Positions 50,496 to 51,870 of a stretch of DNA of 51,870 bases are shown piece by piece. The stretch covers positions 1 through 51,870 of the forward strand of contig NZ_JAFLVR010000044.1 in assembly GCF_017315985.1 (NCBI RefSeq), written 5' to 3'. This DNA is from Candidatus Enterococcus murrayae (GTDB taxonomy: Bacteria > Bacillota > Bacilli > Lactobacillales > Enterococcaceae). Both the position numbers and the translations under genes were made by a program. Position 1 is the stretch's first letter, and each line of letters starts with the position of its first letter. Below the pieces are notes generated by a model. That model had not been told where the DNA came from and made no database searches. It saw only the letters and a program-made list of their open reading frames with translations.

Positions 50496-50510
50496 ATTTA
50501 ATTTCAGTCG

Positions 50511-50603
50511 TCATGGAGCGCGCCCACTCAACCAATGGTTGACGAGGGCGATGATCAGCCCCATAAAGAGCGGAGCGAGGACATATCGAATCAGCTCGCT
50601 CAA
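50511..50603 (-). CDS. Fst-family type I toxin peptide (candidate)
   Basis: A 30-residue peptide, TTG start with AGGAGGTGAT 7 bases upstream (close to perfect anti-Shine-Dalgarno pairing). The sequence has one hydrophobic helix, RYVLAPLFMGLIIALVNHWL, then a short basic tail SGRAP. The pattern APxFxGLxxxLxxxWL is that of Fst and related plasmid- and chromosome-borne membrane toxins of enterococci and lactobacilli. A hairpin covers the Shine-Dalgarno, and an antisense promoter lies inside the gene. Family placement is from motif similarity only; toxicity is inferred. Confidence 0.72.
   Translation of the reverse strand: MSELIRYVLAPLFMGLIIALVNHWLSGRAP
50539..50567 (+). promoter_or_regulatory. 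Candidate antisense promoter inside the toxin gene
   Basis: TTGACG (50539-50544) and CATAAA (50562-50567) are spaced by exactly 17 bases on the strand opposite the toxin. RNA from here would be complementary to the toxin start codon, Shine-Dalgarno and leader, as needed for an RNA antitoxin. Confidence 0.5.
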
Positions 50604-50612
50604 GGTGCATCA

Positions 50613-50632
50613 CCTCCTCTCAAAAGTGGAGG
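50613..50632 (-). promoter_or_regulatory. Hairpin sequestering the toxin Shine-Dalgarno
   Basis: CCTCC and GGAGG pair across a 10-base loop in the toxin leader. The right arm is the core of the Shine-Dalgarno. Fst mRNAs are known to hide their ribosome site in a 5' helix. Confidence 0.65.
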
Positions 50633-50654
50633 CTGGCGACAGACATGAGCGGGT

Positions 50655-50675
50655 AATACTTACGCAAAAAGTATT
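50655..50675. other. Inverted repeat in the presumed toxin promoter region
   Basis: AATACTT/AAGTATT with a 7-base loop, 50 bases upstream of the toxin start. TTGAAT and TATTAC near it on the minus strand are too close (14 bases) for a good promoter, so the toxin promoter is not settled. Confidence 0.35.
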
Positions 50676-50704
50676 CAATTGTGAAAGGGCAGAAGTTGAC
50701 TAAG

Positions 50705-51436
50705 CTATTCTAGCTTATGCGGCTGGCTATCTGGGTCATCCTTGTTTCGATTTTTCCTTCGCCGAAGCCAGGAAAGAAACCTTTTTCGTGTGGTTAGTTG
50801 TTCTGTTTCCTCAGGTTGTTCTGTTGCAGAAGGTGTAGGGACACTGACAGAAGGGTCATTATCATCGATTGTGTGCTTTAATCCACTTGTTTGATTTTTT
50901 AGTATTAATGAAGGGTGATTACTTCTTGCTTCTGCGGGTCCTTTCAATGCTTCTTCAAGCGCATTTCTTGAGGAATTGTACAAATAGTCATAGCTTCTTG
51001 TTGATCTAGTAGAAGCTGTTAGTGCTGGTTTTTCAGAGTTAATCGGAGTTTCCAGCTTTATTGAATCGGCAGTCGCAGGTTCCTTTTTCTTGGACTTCAT
51101 TAAAGAGTCTGCCGTTGTCACCTCTTTATAAGTCTGTTTAGCTGCTGTTTTTTCTTGTTTATTAATTGATACTTTTTTCTCCTTCAGTTCTTTACTTGGA
51201 GTGGTCGAGTCATTGGCCACATCAAAAATATCGGTTTCGTACGTGGTGACGAACTTTGCTGTGACGACAGTATCAAATAGTTTTACGCCATTTTTTTCAA
51301 AAATATCCAATTGAGTCAGTAGTTCGCACGCTTCTTTGATCTGTTCAACAGGCAAATCGGCATTCACATTTTTATAGGTCCAGTCGTGTTCTTTGCCTAG
51401 ACCATTGGTAAAGGTCGTGACTAAATCATGGGTCAT
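50705..51436 (-). CDS. DUF2922-like protein with long disordered tail
   Basis: A 243-residue protein. Residues 1-72 (LVTTFTNGLGKEHDWTYKNV through FEKNGVKLFDTVVTAKFVTTYETDIFD) resemble DUF2922, small proteins of lactobacilli and bacilli of unknown role. The rest is Ser/Thr/Lys/Glu-rich and probably disordered, ending with a basic patch (RKRFLSWLRRRKNRNK). This fusion of a DUF2922 head with such a tail is unusual, since DUF2922 proteins are normally about 70-80 residues. It is cotranscribed with the gene at 51486. Function unknown. Confidence 0.6.
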   Translation of the reverse strand: MTHDLVTTFTNGLGKEHDWTYKNVNADLPVEQIKEACELLTQLDIFEKNGVKLFDTVVTAKFVTTYETDIFDVANDSTTPSKELKEKKVSINKQEKTAAKQTYKEVTTADSLMKSKKKEPATADSIKLETPINSEKPALTASTRSTRSYDYLYNSSRNALEEALKGPAEARSNHPSLILKNQTSGLKHTIDDNDPSVSVPTPSATEQPEETEQLTTRKRFLSWLRRRKNRNKDDPDSQPHKLE

Positions 51437-51485
51437 TGTTCTGCATTCCTTTCATTCTTTTTTTTCTGCGTAGGTAGTTTTTTTA

Positions 51486-51869
51486 TCAAGGTTCGTTAGT
51501 TTCTGCGGGACGAACTTTTGCAATAAGAGAACGGACAAGTGAGATGGCCTTTTCGCCAAAGTTACGGACAGGAAATACTCTTGCAGCTAATGAGCGCCAT
51601 TCGGGTGCCATGAAGTAATCTTGAAAGTAATAAAAGAAACGCTTCATAGTGCGAGTGGCTTTGGTATTCATAAAAATCTCACGGACAAGATCCTTCAGAA
51701 TGAAGGCAAACTCCTCCGCACCGAGTTGAAAACGCACGCGTAACGTTAAGATGTATTTGATCGTTAGGCTGCTATTTTGAGTTTGGTAATAGTATTCAGT
51801 AATTCGTTTCTCTAGTGTTTTTGGTGTTAAATTGAATAATTGTCGGCAAGTTAGTGTTTGTTCATTCAT
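51486..51869 (-). CDS. Hypothetical protein at the window edge
   Basis: At least 127 residues. The ATG at 51869 is at the last bases of the window, so the true start may lie outside and no Shine-Dalgarno can be checked. The protein is basic and aromatic-rich (EYYYQTQ, KRFFYYFQDYF), with no clear TM segment and no domain I recognise. It lies 49 bases upstream of the DUF2922-like gene on the same strand. Confidence 0.5.
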   Translation of the reverse strand: MNEQTLTCRQLFNLTPKTLEKRITEYYYQTQNSSLTIKYILTLRVRFQLGAEEFAFILKDLVREIFMNTKATRTMKRFFYYFQDYFMAPEWRSLAARVFPVRNFGEKAISLVRSLIAKVRPAETNEP

Positions 51870-51870
51870 G

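Overview
The window is the replication-origin region of a low-GC Gram-positive chromosome of the order Lactobacillales, most likely an Enterococcus. The gene order rnpA-rpmH-oriC-dnaA-dnaN-S4 gene-recF-gyrB-gyrA is the firmicute origin order. The left end carries a VanR/VanS-like two-component pair next to serS and guaB, which is the context of enterococcal croRS. A malolactic locus, a DUF4811/MFS pair and many TTG/GTG starts also fit. I cannot fix the species from sequence alone.

Layout: (1) 1-3900: two-component system croRS, then serS behind a serine T-box leader. (2) 3900-8600: guaB, then a MerR regulator divergent from a 14-TM drug-efflux-type MFS transporter and its DUF4811 partner. (3) 8600-13200: leftward housekeeping genes (DUF1129, ychF, DUF951, parB, parA, rsmG). 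(4) 13200-17300: a rightward accessory module (LysR regulator, MFS transporter, YdiB-type quinate/shikimate dehydrogenase, type I dehydroquinase) that resembles E. coli ydiN-ydiB-aroD. (5) 17500-23350: leftward mnmG, mnmE, khpB, yidC, rnpA, rpmH. (6) 23400-25500: bipartite oriC around dnaA. (7) 25500-38350: dnaN, S4 gene, recF, gyrB, gyrA, rpsF, ssb, rpsR, gdpP, rplI, dnaB. (8) 38500-51870: purA, degV, a malolactic locus (mleR, mleS, mleP), an ABC-F ATPase, an orphan PTS EIIA, pyruvate oxidase, a ZIP metal transporter, small membrane proteins, a TMEM175-type channel and two poorly known proteins.

Most housekeeping genes point away from oriC, on the leading strand of each arm. Those that do not are mainly accessory or metabolic. 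Three exact parS sites (8929, 33458, 34313) flank the origin and would be bound by the ParB encoded here. parS half-sites also bracket the rsmG-parA-parB promoter.

The least expected items are these. (a) At 50511-50603 (minus) there is a 30-codon gene that reads as an Fst-family type I toxin. It has a near-perfect Shine-Dalgarno sequence inside a hairpin, and a well-formed antisense promoter lies inside the gene. (b) A 111-nt near-complete palindrome fills the gyrB-gyrA gap (30228-30338). (c) An enterobacterial-style shikimate/quinate uptake and use module lies close to the origin. (d) Two promoters, upstream of guaB and of a gene beyond the left edge, share an extended sequence block. No tRNA, rRNA, CRISPR array, IS element or prophage was seen.
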